A stretch of 59,425 bases of DNA, taken from NCBI GenBank assembly GCA_963660485.1, contig CAVKYH010000012.1:1-59425 (forward strand). Reading direction: 5' to 3'. Positions within the stretch are counted from its first letter, which is position 1. The number at the start of each line of letters is the position of its first letter. The notes below the pieces were generated by a model. That model saw only the letters and a program-made list of their open reading frames with translations, was not told the DNA's origin and ran no database searches. The DNA comes from UBA6398 sp963660485. Its GTDB lineage: Bacteria; Bacteroidota; Bacteroidia; Bacteroidales; Bacteroidaceae. Both the position numbers and the translations under genes were made by a program. Below are positions 59,345 through 59,425 of the stretch, piece by piece.

Positions 59345-59425
59345 AGAAAAAAACTACACGGCATCTCGTAAAAACTCCAAGGCATCTAATTTAAATTCCG
59401 ACGCATCTAATTTAAATTTGGTGGC
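59345..59425 (+). repeat. 21-bp tiled array, family A, cut by the window end (locus A10)
   Basis: Tiles start at 59356 (ACACGGCATCT), 59377 (R), 59398 (Q) and 59419 (p, first seven bases only). Spacers are CGTAAAAACT and two AATTTAAATT cores. The first three tiles match locus A9, and the fourth differs from A9 (p instead of the s-like tile). Confidence 0.84.

Noticed and set aside
4035..59425. CRISPR array, because of regularly spaced short repeats.
   Set aside because: The repeating parts are 10-bp palindromic A/T tracts with 11-bp intervals that recur at many loci. Each locus has only a few units, the tiles are not unique spacers, and no cas gene is present.

Overview
The window is chromosomal DNA from a member of the Bacteroidales, with a Prevotellaceae- or Muribaculaceae-like background. 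The evidence is: no Shine-Dalgarno signals, many TAnnTTTG -7 promoter elements just upstream of starts, lipoproteins and signal-peptide proteins of Bacteroidota type, and gene pairs typical of the order (DUF4199 plus GT2, DUF6452 plus DUF6048, pyrB-pyrI, recJ-recQ). The genus cannot be fixed from sequence reading alone.

Layout. 1-54: partial tRNA-Asn. 154-12251: mainly housekeeping genes (PfkB kinase, S41 protease, GNAT-like protein, pyrB-pyrI, glyA, pnp, a membrane protein, thyA-folA). 12316-17121: an exported beta-propeller glycosidase-like protein, aminopeptidase P and an exported C1 peptidase. 17134-21009: a tightly packed four-gene envelope-glycan operon (GT39/ArnT-like transferase, DPM1-like GT2, tandem LAB_N membrane protein, UDP-glucuronate 4-epimerase-like enzyme), whose composition suggests uronic-acid decoration of lipid A or core. 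21058-26384 (minus): WYL regulator, FAD dehydrogenase, radA and a DUF4886 protein. 26689-33288 (plus): a fimbrillin-like lipoprotein, then a long run DUF4199, GT2, DUF6452, DUF6048, mntP, apbE, crp-like. 33381-37046: a small orphan gene and an 886-residue surface protein with four repeats, two of them identical in DNA over about 564 bp. 37378-42715 (minus): a tolC-adaptor-RND efflux operon. 43261-49893: a three-gene rhamnose-glycan cluster (GH78, GH106, DUF3863). 49948-59151: thioesterase, exported protein, methyltransferase, lipopolysaccharide-kinase-like protein, ligA, a small DMT protein, recQ and recJ.

The most unusual content is between the genes. Seventeen intergenic loci carry arrays built on a 21-bp period: 11-bp tiles alternate with 10-bp A/T tracts (AATTTAAATT, xGTTTAAATA, xGTAAAAACT or AGTTTTTxCG). 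The tiles come from a small vocabulary and appear in either orientation and in different orders at each locus. Codes used below (lower case means reverse complement): P=CCGGGCCACCA, Q=CCGACGCATCT, R=CCAAGGCATCT, S=CCGGGCCATGT, T=CCGCCGCATCT, U=AGGTCTGACCT, V=GCAAGCCATGT, M=ATGTCTGACAT, N=ATATCAGACAT. Two families (A with P-V tiles, B with M/N tiles) share flanks and architecture, and hybrids exist. I do not recognise this as a named repeat class. No transposase or recombinase that could explain it lies in the window.
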